Assembly: GCA_036821845.1 (NCBI GenBank)
Contig: DAISIT010000119.1
Span: 1-6,340 of the forward strand
Direction of reading: 5' to 3'
From: JAEUMD01 sp937950105
GTDB taxonomy: Bacteria; Pseudomonadota; Alphaproteobacteria; Rhizobiales; Hyphomicrobiaceae
Length of the DNA stretch: 6,340 nt
The notes under the pieces: generated by a model
Database searches by the model: none
The model's input: the letters and a program-made list of their open reading frames with translations, nothing else
What the model was told of the DNA's origin: nothing
Program-made: the position numbers and the translations under genes
Shown here: one piece after another, positions 5,488 to 6,340 of the stretch
How positions within the stretch are numbered: position 1 is the stretch's first letter
Layout: every line of letters begins with the position of its first letter

Positions 5488-6340
5488 TCACGCGCCCCGG
5501 CGCGCCTTGCCCTTCACGACGACATCGTCGTCCGGCAATACGCCGTCGGAGTCGTGTTCCACCTCGTCACCATCGGGGGTCGCCAGCATCTTGTCGACGA
5601 TCAGACCTGCGTTCTGACGGATCGCCTGCTCGAGCCGGCCCGCGACCTCAGGATTGTCGCGCAGGAAGGTTTTGGCGTTCTCCCGGCCCTGCCCTATGCG
5701 CTGGCCGTCGTAGGAAATCCACGCGCCCGACTTCTCCACGATGCCGGCCTTGACGCCGAGATCCACCAGTTCGCCGGTCTTCGAGATGCCCTCGCCGTAC
5801 ATGATGTCGAATTCCACCTGCTTGAACGGTGGCGCCACCTTGTTCTTGACGACTTTCACCCGCGTCTGGTTCCCGACCACCTCGTCGCGATCCTTGATCT
5901 GACCGATGCGACGGATATCGAGGCGGACCGAAGCGTAGAACTTGAGTGCGTTGCCGCCCGTCGTCGTCTCCGGGTTGCCGAACATGACGCCGATCTTCAT
6001 GCGAATCTGGTTGATGAAGACGACCATGCAGCCGGACTTCGAGATCGACGCGGTCAGCTTGCGCAGCGCCTGGCTCATCAGACGCGCCTGCAAGCCCGGC
6101 AGACTGTCGCCCATGTCGCCTTCCAGTTCGGCCTTGGGTGTGAGGGCCGCAACCGAGTCGATCACCAGCACGTCGATGGCACCCGAGCGCACCAGGGTAT
6201 CGGCGATCTCCAGTGCCTGCTCGCCGGTATCGGGCTGCGAGATCAGCAGCTCTTCCACCTTGACGCCGAGTTTCCTCGCATAGACCGGGTCGAGCGCGTG
6301 CTCGGCGTCGACGAAGGCGGCGATGCCGCCCGCGCGCTGG
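5488..6340 (-). CDS. recA: Recombinase RecA, 5' part outside the window
   Basis: RecA forms ATP-dependent filaments on single-stranded DNA, drives strand exchange and triggers LexA self-cleavage. 283 residues are present; aligning to E. coli numbering gives an offset of 83, so the N-terminal 80 or so residues, including the Walker A loop, are missing beyond the right edge. Visible landmarks (E. coli numbers): VDAEHALDP with catalytic Glu96, Walker B VIDSVAAL with Asp144, loop L1 around GDMGDSLPGL, FINQIRMKIG with Gln194, and loop L2 around FGNPETTTGGNALKF. RQNAGLI near the end is typical of alphaproteobacterial RecA. The C-terminus has the usual acidic stretch but closes with a basic KGKARRGA tail. 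A GTG at 6256-6258 lies inside the conserved domain and is not the start. The stop is TGA at 5488-5490. Any LexA operator would be outside the window. Confidence 0.97.
   Translation of the reverse strand, partial: QRAGGIAAFVDAEHALDPVYARKLGVKVEELLISQPDTGEQALEIADTLVRSGAIDVLVIDSVAALTPKAELEGDMGDSLPGLQARLMSQALRKLTASISKSGCMVVFINQIRMKIGVMFGNPETTTGGNALKFYASVRLDIRRIGQIKDRDEVVGNQTRVKVVKNKVAPPFKQVEFDIMYGEGISKTGELVDLGVKAGIVEKSGAWISYDGQRIGQGRENAKTFLRDNPEVAGRLEQAIRQNAGLIVDKMLATPDGDEVEHDSDGVLPDDDVVVKGKARRGA

Noticed and set aside
1..6340. CRISPR array, tRNA, rRNA or insertion sequence with transposase
   Set aside because: I saw no regularly spaced repeats with unique spacers, no tRNA-like CCA arm or rRNA motif, and no transposase-like frame.

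Overview
The window is high-GC chromosomal DNA from an alphaproteobacterium, most likely Hyphomicrobiales or a close relative. The evidence is the sequence of the RecA fragment, the recA-alaS gene order typical of that class, and third-position GC bias in the long genes. A sampled row inside alaS is 43/60 GC. Sampled rows in the first 700 bases are only 40-52% GC, so the left edge looks like acquired DNA.

Layout, left to right. Positions 1-397 hold no recognisable gene, only a frame that is open at the left edge and stops at 366. At 398, behind a good Shine-Dalgarno, a + strand gene starts that encodes an AHH-type (HNH/Endonuclease VII fold) nuclease domain of the polymorphic-toxin kind. Its conserved part ends where a 36-base imperfect palindrome (705-740) begins; the frame then runs on to 934 through low-quality sequence, so the gene looks broken or re-ended. 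Positions 935-1554 contain no gene but many GC-rich inverted and direct repeats.

Three genes then lie in tandem on the - strand: a SafE/TauE-like membrane protein with an HCxxxC motif (1555-2298), complete alaS (2553-5225) and the 3' part of recA (5488 to the right edge). A composite repeat of about 159 bases (2392-2550) fills most of the gap between alaS and the safE-like gene. Its two halves recur separately at 1250-1317 and 1442-1508, downstream of the safE-like gene.

alaS and recA are core translation and DNA-repair genes. The safE-like protein probably serves metal or redox handling at the inner membrane, but has no informative neighbours. The points most worth a second look are the repeat family downstream of both complete - strand genes and the nuclease gene cut at a palindrome. 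I see no complete undescribed system.
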